A program made the position numbers and the translations under genes. The notes under the pieces were generated by a model that worked only from the letters and a program-made list of their open reading frames with translations, was not told where the DNA came from and ran no database searches. DNA of 55,073 nt from Fidelibacterota bacterium SCGC AAA003-L08 (lineage in GTDB: Bacteria > Fidelibacterota > Marinisomatia > SCGC-AAA003-L08 > D37C17). Every line of letters starts with the position of its first letter. Positions within the stretch are counted from its first letter, which is position 1. Positions 32,311-40,655 of the stretch are shown here, piece by piece. The stretch spans positions 1-55,073 of the forward strand of contig ASPJ01000002.1 of NCBI GenBank assembly GCA_000405805.1. The letters are read 5' to 3'.

Positions 32311-33402
32311 TTAGAACATGAATAGCATTCCTAAAAATCCACTAACAAAACCTAAAACTGGGAAAGTAATGGCAAATAAAGATACTAATCCAACTACTTT
32401 CTTAAAGAATGAAGCTTCTCTAGAATCATTATAGATTTCATAGACAACTGAATTGCATGCAGATAATATAAAACTCATCACGAATCCTGCCAATAAACAT
32501 CCTGTTACCATTCCAAATACAATACCAAGAGATCCAGAAAATCCCTCCATGTTCATCAGAATTCCAAGCGCACCACCGTCTACCATATCTGCTACTACAG
32601 CTGTTATTCCTACTGATAAACCGACACTACTAAAAGCAAGCATCCCTGGAAGAATAGCCACAATATATGCTAGTATTGCCGCAGGATATCCAGCTATTGC
32701 TAGATCTAGCCATTTTCTAGCAATTACTTTTAGTAAAGCTTTTGATGTATTTTTATAATTATTTATAAATGTTCCATCAGATCTTTGAGCATGTAGTAAA
32801 TGTGCTGGTACAAGCCCATTCCCAAGTGCTAACATTATAGTTATTAAAACTATTACGGCTGAAGATAATACCATTGGTAGTGAAAAGATTCCTAGCAAGA
32901 TAGGTCCCACTCCTGGAATCATTCCAAAAAGAGCAAGTAGTGCTATAAACAATACTAAGACTGTCACTATAGCAATTGAAAGAAGTACAAATTTCATAGT
33001 TGCCATCCCATTTCCAATCAGATCTTTAACTCCGCTTTCAGGGAATGAACCATTTTCTTTTTTATACTTAATCAATCCAGTGATCGCACCCATAGTCCAG
33101 AAAAAAGCTAAAAATATTCCTATAAAACCTGGAATCATAAGTACTGGAGCATTTGCTTTTATTGCAATAAAAACAAATAAAAACAGCACATATAATCCGA
33201 TAGCTAGGCCAATTGTACCTACCATCCAATATGTAGAATCAAGAGATTGCTTTGTTCCTCTCCATACAATTTTTAAAACTCCCCAAGCCCAGCAAAAGGC
33301 TTCAACAACATAATTCCATACAGCGATAATTGGTGTAGCTAGCCAACGTAGCCAACTCAGTCTAATTGCATGTAATTGATGTTTAGTTTGTAGGTTTTCC
33401 AT
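32311..33402 (-). CDS. Multi-spanning inner-membrane protein, unrecognised family
   Basis: 363 residues with about seven to eight hydrophobic segments: MVGTIGLAIGLYVLFLFVFI, the following APVLMIPGFIGIFLAFFW region, FVLLSIAIVTVLVLFIALLA, a Gly/Val-rich pair around VGPILLGIFSLPMVLSSAVI, AAILAYIVAILPGMLAFSSV, and two near the C-terminus. An amphipathic N-terminal region with WLRWLATP and WAWGVLKIVW precedes them. I do not recognise a family or catalytic motif. It uses more Ala, Gly and Val than its neighbours and has the strongest Shine-Dalgarno site in the window, which suggests high expression. It is a single-gene unit with its own terminator. Confidence 0.78.
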   Translation of the reverse strand: MENLQTKHQLHAIRLSWLRWLATPIIAVWNYVVEAFCWAWGVLKIVWRGTKQSLDSTYWMVGTIGLAIGLYVLFLFVFIAIKANAPVLMIPGFIGIFLAFFWTMGAITGLIKYKKENGSFPESGVKDLIGNGMATMKFVLLSIAIVTVLVLFIALLALFGMIPGVGPILLGIFSLPMVLSSAVIVLITIMLALGNGLVPAHLLHAQRSDGTFINNYKNTSKALLKVIARKWLDLAIAGYPAAILAYIVAILPGMLAFSSVGLSVGITAVVADMVDGGALGILMNMEGFSGSLGIVFGMVTGCLLAGFVMSFILSACNSVVYEIYNDSREASFFKKVVGLVSLFAITFPVLGFVSGFLGMLFMF

Positions 33403-33408
33403 TAATTT

Positions 33409-33415
33409 CCTCCTT
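33409..33415 (-). promoter_or_regulatory. Perfect Shine-Dalgarno site AAGGAGG for the multi-TM gene
   Basis: On the minus strand AAGGAGG lies 6 bases before the ATG at 33402. Most genes in the window have weak or no Shine-Dalgarno sequence, so this full match to the anti-SD is unusual and points to efficient translation. Confidence 0.8.
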
Positions 33416-33535
33416 ATTAAACTTGTGTATAATTTTTCTTAGAATAGCAATTAATATAAGAATAATATTTGAAATATCTAACTATTGATTTTTTAATAGT
33501 ATTATAGATCAAATCCTATATTTCATTAGATATAT

Positions 33536-34519
33536 TTATTGTTCCCAAATAGCAAAATCTCCTGGAGTTTGTCCAACCTCATAATGACGGATACTATTCC
33601 CCTCGAAATCAATTACATGCACTTCATTCAAACTATTATAATCTGTAATTGCAAACCAGATATTATCATTTATTCTTTCAATATGATAAACTTGAGCTTG
33701 ATTATAATTGCCAATAATATTTTCATCTAGATTTAAATTAGCATCCATGCGTGCTAAACCACCGTTAAAAGATCTATAAATATTATCTTCATAAGTTAGA
33801 ATTGAACCTCCACATGCTACTCCAACACCATAGTCATTAATGAGTATTTCTGAACTTATCTTACTAGACCCATGGTATGCAATTGACCAATCACTATTAT
33901 AATATGTCCTGGACACATAAATATCATCATTGTAGTTAGTCAGTCTTTGAGGACCTGGTCCTACATTATATTTAGTTTCAGAGAAAGTATGCATATCAAT
34001 TTCACTGACTGTATCATCACCGCTATTTGCTACCCAGAGTTTATTTCCATTTATAATTATATCTTCAGGCATACTCCCAACAGGGATAGAAGCATCTATA
34101 TTATAAGTATGTAGATTCAATATTTTAACATCTGAAGTATTCCAGTTAGTAAAATAAACCATTCCATCAACTACAACCATTTCTCGGGGGCTTGAATTAT
34201 CTGTTGAAATTTCTATTCCTGGCATACTAAGACCTTCTGGGGTAATGTCATAAATTTTAATTTTATGACTATTATTTATTAGTACGATAAGCTTATCAGC
34301 ATAAACTTCTAGAGATTGAACTACATCACCAATCGGATTAGTTTCATATACATTCCCCTCTTTATCTATCATTGAGATTGAGCCATTAGAAGCTCCATAA
34401 TCTCCTTCATTTGCAACAAAAATCCAGGATGTATTTTCTTTTTCTTCTGGAGTTAGAGATTGATTATCACAGGATGTTATTATAAATATGGATATGGCTA
34501 GTAATAATATTTTATTCAT
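33536..34519 (-). CDS. Lipoprotein with seven-bladed beta-propeller (YncE-like)
   Basis: 327 residues. MNKILLLAISIFIITSC ends in a lipobox Cys (C17) for lipid attachment. Repeated blades include WIFVANEGDYGASNGSISMI, MVYFTNWNTSDVKILNL, KLWVANSGDDTVSEIDMHTF and IWFAITDYNSLNEVHVID, the YVTN/YncE pattern. Such propellers are surface or periplasmic ligand binders. GAGGA lies about 6 bases before the ATG. The gene lies 133 bases upstream of the multi-TM gene on the same strand and is divergent from thioredoxin. Confidence 0.85.
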   Translation of the reverse strand: MNKILLLAISIFIITSCDNQSLTPEEKENTSWIFVANEGDYGASNGSISMIDKEGNVYETNPIGDVVQSLEVYADKLIVLINNSHKIKIYDITPEGLSMPGIEISTDNSSPREMVVVDGMVYFTNWNTSDVKILNLHTYNIDASIPVGSMPEDIIINGNKLWVANSGDDTVSEIDMHTFSETKYNVGPGPQRLTNYNDDIYVSRTYYNSDWSIAYHGSSKISSEILINDYGVGVACGGSILTYEDNIYRSFNGGLARMDANLNLDENIIGNYNQAQVYHIERINDNIWFAITDYNSLNEVHVIDFEGNSIRHYEVGQTPGDFAIWEQ

Positions 34520-34758
34520 GTTTTCCTCATTTCGCGAAGGATTATGTGTTTAGTTTTTAGTTTCTGACTTTTATTGAGAGTAATTAGAAATACAGTTGTG
34601 CATCAGCTTTGGTCTTTTACCAAATTTCTAAAAAAATATATCATTAATTTATTATTGAAAATCGAATATATCAAAAAAATAAAAAAAATTATTTATGTTT
34701 TATATTAAAACTATAAATTTAGTAATAGAAATATTCAAATATACAAAGGAGATATTTT

Positions 34759-35085
34759 ATGAGTACATTAGCAATAGAGTTTACTGAAGCAAATTTTAAT
34801 TCTGAGGTAGAATCATCAGAAGTTCCTGTTGTTGTAGACTTTTGGGCAGAATGGTGTGGGCCTTGCAAATTATTATCTCCAACAATTGATGCTATTGCAG
34901 AAAAATATAAGGGGAAAGTAAAAGTTGGGAAAGTAAATGTTGAACAAAATCCATCCATAGTTCAAAAATATGGAGTTCGAAATATTCCTAATATTTTAGT
35001 GTTTAATAATGGCAACATAGAAAATCAGATTATAGGTAATGTTCCTGAATCTGATATTTCTAGTATTTTAGATAAATTAATATAA
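34759..35085 (+). CDS. trxA: Thioredoxin
   Basis: 108 residues, the standard length. The active site WAEWCGPCKLL has Cys33 and Cys36 in the WCGPC form. The conserved cis-Pro loop is RNIPNILVFNNG. It reduces disulfides in ribonucleotide reductase, peroxiredoxins and, here, arsenate reductase. AAAGGAGAT precedes the ATG by 6 to 7 bases, a strong site. The reductase gene follows 4 bases later, so the two form an operon and the electron source is complete. Confidence 0.97.
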   Translation: MSTLAIEFTEANFNSEVESSEVPVVVDFWAEWCGPCKLLSPTIDAIAEKYKGKVKVGKVNVEQNPSIVQKYGVRNIPNILVFNNGNIENQIIGNVPESDISSILDKLI

Positions 35086-35089
35086 AAAG

Positions 35090-36016
35090 ATGAAACAAAA
35101 AGTTATTATTATAGGTTCCGGACCAGCAGGATTGACAGCAGCTATTTATGCAGCTAGAGCTAATCTTGAGCCATTAGTTTTTGAAGGTATACAGCCTGGG
35201 GGACAATTAACAATTACTACAGATGTAGAAAATTACCCAGGATTTCCTGATGGTATCTTAGGCCCTGAATTGATGGATAATTTCAGAAAACAAGCCCAGC
35301 GCTTTGGTGCTGAAACTCATTTTAAAAATGTAGATAAATTAGATTTAAAGAATAAACCCTTTGTAGTCCATGTAGGCGATGAAAGATATGAATCTGATAC
35401 AATCATTATAGCTACAGGAGCATCTGCAAAGTTACTAGGTTTAGATTCAGAGAGTAAGTTGATGGGATATGGCGTCTCTGCTTGTGCAACATGTGATGGT
35501 TTCTTTTTTAAAGATAAAGAAATTCTAGTTGTTGGAGGCGGAGATTCGGCAATGGAAGAGGCTAATTACCTCACTAGATTTGCATCAAAAGTTACTCTAG
35601 TACATAGACGAGATTCATTTAGAGCATCTAAAATTATGCAGAATAGAGTTCTAAAGAATCCTAAAATTGAAGTGATGTGGAATTCTGTAATTCTTGATAT
35701 GTATGGAGAACCTGATAGAGGAGGCCTTACAGGGGTTAAAATTCAGAATACATTAAATAAAGAATCCTTTAAAATGGATTGTGATGGAGTTTTTATTGCT
35801 GTAGGGCACAACCCTAATTCTGATTTATTTTCTAACCAGCTTGATTTAAATGAAAAAGGATATATTCTAACTAAAGAAGATACTTCTCACACATCTATAG
35901 AAGGTGTTTTTGCGGCAGGAGATATTCACGATGTTAAATATAAACAAGCAGTTACTGCTGCTGGTAGTGGCTGTAAGGCTGCTCTTGATGCTGAACATTA
36001 TTTAGAAAACCTATAA
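35090..36016 (+). CDS. trxB: Thioredoxin-disulfide reductase
   Basis: 308 residues, low-molecular-weight type. FAD binding is VIIIGSGPAGLTAAIYAARA (about 5-24). The redox motif is ACATCDGFFF (Cys132 and Cys135). NADPH binding is VVGGGDSAMEEANYL, and the C-terminal FAD motif is VFAAGDIHD. It transfers electrons from NADPH to the thioredoxin made next door. Downstream genes follow closely (21 bases), suggesting that a longer operon includes the FeS-domain gene and the amidotransferase. Confidence 0.97.
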   Translation: MKQKVIIIGSGPAGLTAAIYAARANLEPLVFEGIQPGGQLTITTDVENYPGFPDGILGPELMDNFRKQAQRFGAETHFKNVDKLDLKNKPFVVHVGDERYESDTIIIATGASAKLLGLDSESKLMGYGVSACATCDGFFFKDKEILVVGGGDSAMEEANYLTRFASKVTLVHRRDSFRASKIMQNRVLKNPKIEVMWNSVILDMYGEPDRGGLTGVKIQNTLNKESFKMDCDGVFIAVGHNPNSDLFSNQLDLNEKGYILTKEDTSHTSIEGVFAAGDIHDVKYKQAVTAAGSGCKAALDAEHYLENL

Positions 36017-36037
36017 TATTATTTTTGTTTTTAATAA

Positions 36038-36382
36038 ATGAAATTGGTTAGACAAGATAAAATAACATTTTTAATTTCAACACTTGAAGCACCTGAACTT
36101 TATTCTTCATTTTTAACTAATGAATTTGTTCATCATGATAAGTTTCTTGTTACTCCTTCTATTGATAGAATTTTCAAACGTGTTGGAGTTCTTAATAGAT
36201 CAGAACAAAATCAGGGAAAAATTTTGACTGAATATATTCCTGTAAATAAGCATAGATTTCTTAGAAATGCATTAACTGAATTTTCTAAAGATTATTGCAT
36301 TGCAATTAACCCTTTATGTCATAAATGTTCTTTAGAGTTAATTTGTGACTATTATAATAAAAAGAATAATTGGCTAGAATGA
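36038..36382 (+). CDS. Short protein with the endonuclease III/MutY C-terminal FeS half only
   Basis: 114 residues. The C-terminus has Cys87, Cys94, Cys97 and Cys103 (C-X6-C-X2-C-X5-C), the exact spacing of the [4Fe-4S] cluster of endonuclease III. The upstream segment FLVTPSIDRIFKRVGV corresponds to the VDTHVxRVxNRLG region, but the catalytic Asp position is Thr. The HhH-GPD N-terminal half (LPGVGxKTA helix-hairpin-helix, catalytic Lys) is absent, and only 21 bases separate it from trxB, so it is not a 5'-truncated frame. It is therefore likely non-catalytic as a glycosylase. It may bind FeS/DNA or sense redox. It overlaps the next gene as ATGA. Confidence 0.6.
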   Translation: MKLVRQDKITFLISTLEAPELYSSFLTNEFVHHDKFLVTPSIDRIFKRVGVLNRSEQNQGKILTEYIPVNKHRFLRNALTEFSKDYCIAINPLCHKCSLELICDYYNKKNNWLE

Positions 36383-37077
36383 GAAAAAAAATTATAGTTA
36401 TTAGTTGTGGTCCAGGTTTAGATGAAGTTAAAGAGGAATATGGACATTCTTATCAATGGGTGCAGAACCAATCTAATGCTGATAATATTGATTTTTTTCA
36501 ATACAATGCCTATAAAGGTCTTTTCCCTAATATAGAGGAAGGTTCTGCATGGATTATTACAGGCTCTGCAAAATCTGCTTATGAAGATTTAGAGTGGATA
36601 GTTGAGTTAGAAATATTAATTAAAAGAGCTTATGAAGTTCAAAAGCCAATTCTAGGAATTTGTTTTGGTCATCAATTGATTGCTCAAGCTTTAGGAGGAG
36701 TTGTTGAAAAAAATAAAAAGGGTTGGGAATTAGGATCAAGTACTATCACGTTTAATAAGAGAGGTCTTTCATCCCCGATATTTAAAAACATATTGAATGA
36801 AGATTATTTCTACATGTCTCATCAAGATGTGATTATGCAATTACCCAATTATGCAATAGAGCTTGCGTTTAATAATATGGGAAACCAAGCATACAGTATA
36901 GGTGATTTTATTTATGGAGTACAATTTCATCCAGAGTTTTCATATGAAGTTGCTAAAACATATGCAGATATTAGGTATGAAAAAGGAATGATAGATAGTA
37001 AATTAAAGATATTGGAATCTAAAACTTCAGGTAAAGTAATTAATAATTTTATTACTAATCTAAAAGGAAACTTATAA
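36379..37077 (+). CDS. Class I glutamine amidotransferase-like protein
   Basis: 232 residues from the ATG at 36379, which overlaps the previous stop as ATGA; a TTG nine bases earlier is a less likely start. The nucleophile elbow ILGICFGHQLIAQALGG gives Cys95, and GVQFHPEFS gives His184 and Glu186, so the catalytic triad is complete. A GMP-synthase-type stand-alone amidotransferase that releases ammonia from glutamine or cleaves gamma-glutamyl compounds is the family role; no synthetase partner is adjacent. Its stop overlaps the ABC ATPase start by one base (TAATG). Confidence 0.85.
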   Translation: MRKKIIVISCGPGLDEVKEEYGHSYQWVQNQSNADNIDFFQYNAYKGLFPNIEEGSAWIITGSAKSAYEDLEWIVELEILIKRAYEVQKPILGICFGHQLIAQALGGVVEKNKKGWELGSSTITFNKRGLSSPIFKNILNEDYFYMSHQDVIMQLPNYAIELAFNNMGNQAYSIGDFIYGVQFHPEFSYEVAKTYADIRYEKGMIDSKLKILESKTSGKVINNFITNLKGNL

Positions 37078-37772
37078 TGCAAATCCCAATTTTTTCATTA
37101 GATAAAATTGAAATAAAGAAAAACAATCATAATATTTTAAAAATAAATAATTTTGAAATTCATAGAGGAGCAGCTTATTTTATTCAAGGTAATATGGCCG
37201 CAGGGAAGACCGCATTGTTAAATTTAATCTCAAAAAATGCATTACCTACCTCCGGAAGTATACTTTATGAAGACCAGAACCTTTTTGAAATATCAAAAAA
37301 TAAATTTTCTCAAGATATAGCTTATGTTACTCAGTCTTTCAGCGTCCCATGGGGTACCGTTAAAAAATTTATTTACAAAACATTAAAGAGATATTCTCAT
37401 GTAACTAATATTGATAAAAAGATATCTAATATATCTAGACAAATGGAAATAAAGGACTTTCTAGATACTAAAATGTCAAGTCTTTCACCAGGTCAATTGA
37501 GATGGGTAGTACTGGCCGCAAATATTGCTGCGGATTCCAAGGTATTGATAATAGATGAAATGGAACAACACTTAGGGGCATATCATATTAAACAATTAAA
37601 TAAAATTTTATATAGAAAATGTAATTATGATGGGGTCACTTTAATCGCTTCTACTCAAAATAAATCTTTTTTTCAATCACATTTAGCTTCTGTTATTATA
37701 ACTTTAGAGAAAGGCAAGATACATAGCGTTAGATCGTCTTCAGGAAAGAAAAAACATTATGATAAGAAATAA
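37077..37772 (+). CDS. Orphan ABC-type ATPase subunit
   Basis: 231 residues. Walker A GNMAAGKT (38-45), Q-loop YVTQSFSVP (Gln86), signature LSPGQ (136-140) and Walker B KVLIIDEM (Asp160, Glu161) are present. The H-loop His is not evident; ASTQN stands near its position. No permease or binding protein lies beside it, so its partner is elsewhere or it is a non-transport ATPase. It is translationally coupled to the amidotransferase and is convergent with glycerol kinase. Confidence 0.78.
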   Translation: MQIPIFSLDKIEIKKNNHNILKINNFEIHRGAAYFIQGNMAAGKTALLNLISKNALPTSGSILYEDQNLFEISKNKFSQDIAYVTQSFSVPWGTVKKFIYKTLKRYSHVTNIDKKISNISRQMEIKDFLDTKMSSLSPGQLRWVVLAANIAADSKVLIIDEMEQHLGAYHIKQLNKILYRKCNYDGVTLIASTQNKSFFQSHLASVIITLEKGKIHSVRSSSGKKKHYDKK

Positions 37773-37778
37773 GGTTTG

Positions 37779-38411
37779 TTAGGCAAGACATTTTTCAATA
37801 GCCTGAGCCCATTTATCTAGCAGTTTCTTTCTATCTAGCTTATTTAATTCTGGAGAATATTTTTTATTTAAATTTCTGTTTTGCAATAATGAATCCATAT
37901 TTTTCCAATATTTTGAACTAATCCCAGATAATAGAGCTGCTCCTAATGCAGTTAATTCAATATTATTAGGTTTTATAATATTAAGATTTGATATATTAGA
38001 TTGAAATTGCATTAAAAAATTATTTTGCGTAGCTCCTCCATCTACTTTTAATTCTGTTAGCACAGCGCCCATATCTTTGTTTAAGCAATTAATTAAATCA
38101 TTTACTTGGAAGGCTATAGATTCTAGCGCTGCTCTTACAATATGTTTTTTATTTGCACCCCGGGTAATTCCGGTAATTATCCCCCTCGATTCCATATTCC
38201 AGTGAGGAGCTCCTAATCCTGAAAATGCAGGGACTACAAATACCCCGTTAGTGTCATTAATTGATTGTGCTATATCATCAGTCTCATAAGCGGAGGTGAT
38301 TATTTTTAACTCATCTCTTAACCATTGGATTACAGCTCCACCAATAAAAACTGAACCTTCTAAAGCATAAGTTGGTTTCCCATATTCGTTACATGCAATA
38401 GTTGTAAGCAT
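37779..38411 (-). CDS. glpK: Glycerol kinase, C-terminal fragment (frameshifted)
   Basis: 210 residues from an internal ATG; in frame, the preceding codons read IISNHG, and the frame is open up to the 8-A run. LLxTIAC, PTYALEGSVFIGGAVIQWLR, DTNGVFVVPAFSGLGAPHW and VDGGATQNNFLMQFQSNI are standard FGGY C-terminal motifs, including the DGG nucleotide site. It joins the 38426-39250 fragment to make a complete kinase of about 495 residues. No glpF or glpD is adjacent. See the N-terminal entry for the break. Confidence 0.9.
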   Translation of the reverse strand: MLTTIACNEYGKPTYALEGSVFIGGAVIQWLRDELKIITSAYETDDIAQSINDTNGVFVVPAFSGLGAPHWNMESRGIITGITRGANKKHIVRAALESIAFQVNDLINCLNKDMGAVLTELKVDGGATQNNFLMQFQSNISNLNIIKPNNIELTALGAALLSGISSKYWKNMDSLLQNRNLNKKYSPELNKLDRKKLLDKWAQAIEKCLA

Positions 38412-38425
38412 TCCATGGTTACTTA

Positions 38426-39250
38426 TTATTTTTTTTCACCGGTATTTGTTAAAATAAAACAACCTGTTCCATAAGTACATTTTGTATCATTTTCTCTAAT
38501 TCCATATTGCCCAAACAATGCTGCTTGTTGATCTCCTACAACACCAGTTATTGGTACTGGGTTATCAAATATTGTTGTAATCGCATCACCAAAATGACTA
38601 GCTGAATTAGTTATTTTTGGCAGAATGGATTTGTCTATATTGAATATATCTAATAATTCATCATCCCAATCAAAAGTATTAATATTATAAAGCATTGTTC
38701 TTGAAGCATTCGTATGTTCTGTTAAGTGGTATTCTCCATTAGTCAGATTCCATATTAACCATGTATCTATTGTGCCGCAGATTAACTCTTCTTTTTCCAT
38801 TAATATTTTTGCTTCTGGGATATTATTAATTAGCCATTGTATTTTTGTTGCAGAGAAATAACTATCAATTACTAATCCTGTTTTTTCTTGAATTATATTA
38901 GAATAGCCTTTTTCAATCAAGTGTTTGCATTCAGATAAAGTTCTTTTGCATTGCCATACAATTGCATTATGGATTGGTTGGCCAGTCTTTTTATTCCACG
39001 CTACAATAGTTTCTCTTTGGTTGGTAATACCAATGCTATGAATCTTATTTTTATAATCCTGGAGTATATCGATTAATAGTTTTTCTGTTGTAGTCCATAT
39101 TTCTAAGGGGTCATGCTCAACATATCCTGTTTTAGGATAGATTTGAGAAAATTCTGAATATTTCTTTTTAATTATATTTGTATTTTTATCAAATAATATC
39201 ACCGTAATTCCAGTAGTTCCAGCATCTATTGATAAAATATATTTAGACAA
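38426..39250 (-). CDS. glpK: Glycerol kinase, N-terminal fragment (frameshifted)
   Basis: About 274 residues. A GTG at 39256 is possible, but AAGGAG is best placed for the TTG at 39250 (MSKYILSIDAGTTG). ILSIDAGTTGITVILFD (ATP phosphate loop), EHDPLEIW, GITNQRETIVAW and YGTGCFILTNTGEKK match glycerol kinase, which makes glycerol 3-phosphate. The frame ends TGEKK-stop at an 8-A run (38429-38436). Adding one A gives TGEKKIISNHGMLTTIA, the expected sequence. The stop follows A AAA AAA directly, so the site also has the form of a -1 slippery heptamer. Confidence 0.9.
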   Translation of the reverse strand: MSKYILSIDAGTTGITVILFDKNTNIIKKKYSEFSQIYPKTGYVEHDPLEIWTTTEKLLIDILQDYKNKIHSIGITNQRETIVAWNKKTGQPIHNAIVWQCKRTLSECKHLIEKGYSNIIQEKTGLVIDSYFSATKIQWLINNIPEAKILMEKEELICGTIDTWLIWNLTNGEYHLTEHTNASRTMLYNINTFDWDDELLDIFNIDKSILPKITNSASHFGDAITTIFDNPVPITGVVGDQQAALFGQYGIRENDTKCTYGTGCFILTNTGEKK

Positions 39251-39297
39251 AAGCACTCCTTTTTTTTAATTTAACCAATATACAGAAAAACATTTTA

Positions 39298-40545
39298 ATG
39301 AAATATATCAAGATATTATCTATTTTTATTATTATTATTCTTTTATATAAGTTAAATGATAATGATAATAATGCTGAATATAAATTATCAAAAAAAGAAG
39401 ATAAATTATCTATTTTTATATTTATAAAAAATCATAATAATATTGATAAAATCATATCTCATTTAGATAAAAATATAGAAAGTGTTTATAGTGATTATAT
39501 TCACAATATAAATATAGGTAGAGATGTTGATTTTCTATCTAAAAATAAACATAAATTAATGTTTGATAAAAAGAATATTGATTATTCTAAGTTATTTGAG
39601 TCTAATAATATTGCTGAATTTAATTATAATATTGGAAGCTTATTAGAGACTTGCTTTTTGAATAATGATAAAACATTAAACAAAAACGAATATCATTTAA
39701 GAAATTTTCTTATTCGATTTAATCAATACATTAGATCTCAATCAGCAGTGTTTAATAAAACGGATTATAATGTAGGTGCTAAAGATTTTATAATAAACCC
39801 TACATATATATCTAACTACAACAATAATTACGAAGAAGAGTTTTATTTAATGAGAATTGAATTTTTAGATTCTTCATCGATATCAAATTATCAATCATCT
39901 GGAGTAGATTCTATTTTAACTTCAATTTTAAATGAAAATGCTAATTTATTTAATTCCACATTATTTCTGCATAATCCATATTCAGATGATTCTCCATATT
40001 ACAATCCAAAATATAGATTGACTCAATATATTACAGAGACTAGTTCTTTTAATCAGCTGATTAAAGTCCACGAATCTCTAATGCATCAAGAGAATGTAAT
40101 TTTTGTTGAGTCTATGTATGATTATTATTTTGAAAATGATCTTATTGCTACTGCGGTACAAAATAAATTTGATAAGAATATGGACTATCAAATGTATATA
40201 AATTCATTGTTAGATTTAGAAGAAAAATTAGTCATGTTACAAGAGAATTATTTATATTTTTACAAAGACTCTTATGATAATATTTTTATAAAAAAAATAC
40301 TATTTGATTTATTAGGGAATGAGTCAGATAATCAAGGTTATTTTTCAAAGTATATTAACTCTATAGGGAATAGCCGAAAATATAGTATTGATAATATCAA
40401 TGCATTATTTATCAAGGAGTTAGAATTACTTGTTAATAATTTAAACTATGAGCATGAAGAATTTAATATAGATGAGCTTTCGTTAGATATTAAAAATCAT
40501 TTAATTAAGGATGATTTATTTAAAATTAGATATTTTGTCAAGTAA
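39298..40545 (+). CDS. Unrecognised exported or anchored protein
   Basis: 415 residues. An N-terminal hydrophobic helix (MKYIKILSIFIIIILLYKL) is followed by a very Asn/Lys/Ile/Asp-rich, mostly helical sequence. I see no Cys pair, catalytic motif or repeat, and no family is recognised. The helix could be an uncleaved anchor or a signal peptide. It is a single-gene unit: glycerol kinase is divergent on one side, and the long hairpin at its 3' end separates it from the beta-oxidation genes. It is among the most AT-rich coding regions in the window. Confidence 0.7.
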   Translation: MKYIKILSIFIIIILLYKLNDNDNNAEYKLSKKEDKLSIFIFIKNHNNIDKIISHLDKNIESVYSDYIHNINIGRDVDFLSKNKHKLMFDKKNIDYSKLFESNNIAEFNYNIGSLLETCFLNNDKTLNKNEYHLRNFLIRFNQYIRSQSAVFNKTDYNVGAKDFIINPTYISNYNNNYEEEFYLMRIEFLDSSSISNYQSSGVDSILTSILNENANLFNSTLFLHNPYSDDSPYYNPKYRLTQYITETSSFNQLIKVHESLMHQENVIFVESMYDYYFENDLIATAVQNKFDKNMDYQMYINSLLDLEEKLVMLQENYLYFYKDSYDNIFIKKILFDLLGNESDNQGYFSKYINSIGNSRKYSIDNINALFIKELELLVNNLNYEHEEFNIDELSLDIKNHLIKDDLFKIRYFVK

Positions 40546-40587
40546 ATATTTTTTGTTATATAATAAATATTTAATAAATATTTACTT
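40540..40587 (+). terminator. AT-rich hairpin overlapping the stop of the unrecognised gene
   Basis: AAGTAAATATTT (40540-40551) and AAATATTTACTT (40576-40587) form a perfect 12-bp inverted repeat around a 24-base loop. The first arm contains the stop codon TAA. AAAATTTTT follows. It may end transcription, but it has little GC, so the strength is uncertain. Confidence 0.4.
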
Positions 40588-40655
40588 TAAAATTTTTAAT
40601 TTACTATATAGTAATTGGTCATTTTTCCCAATAAATAAAAATAAATTTTAATATA

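Noticed and set aside
36038..36382. A 5'-truncated endonuclease III whose N-half lies upstream in another frame
   Set aside because: The region upstream is the intact trxB coding sequence with only 21 bases between, so no hidden N-half exists here.
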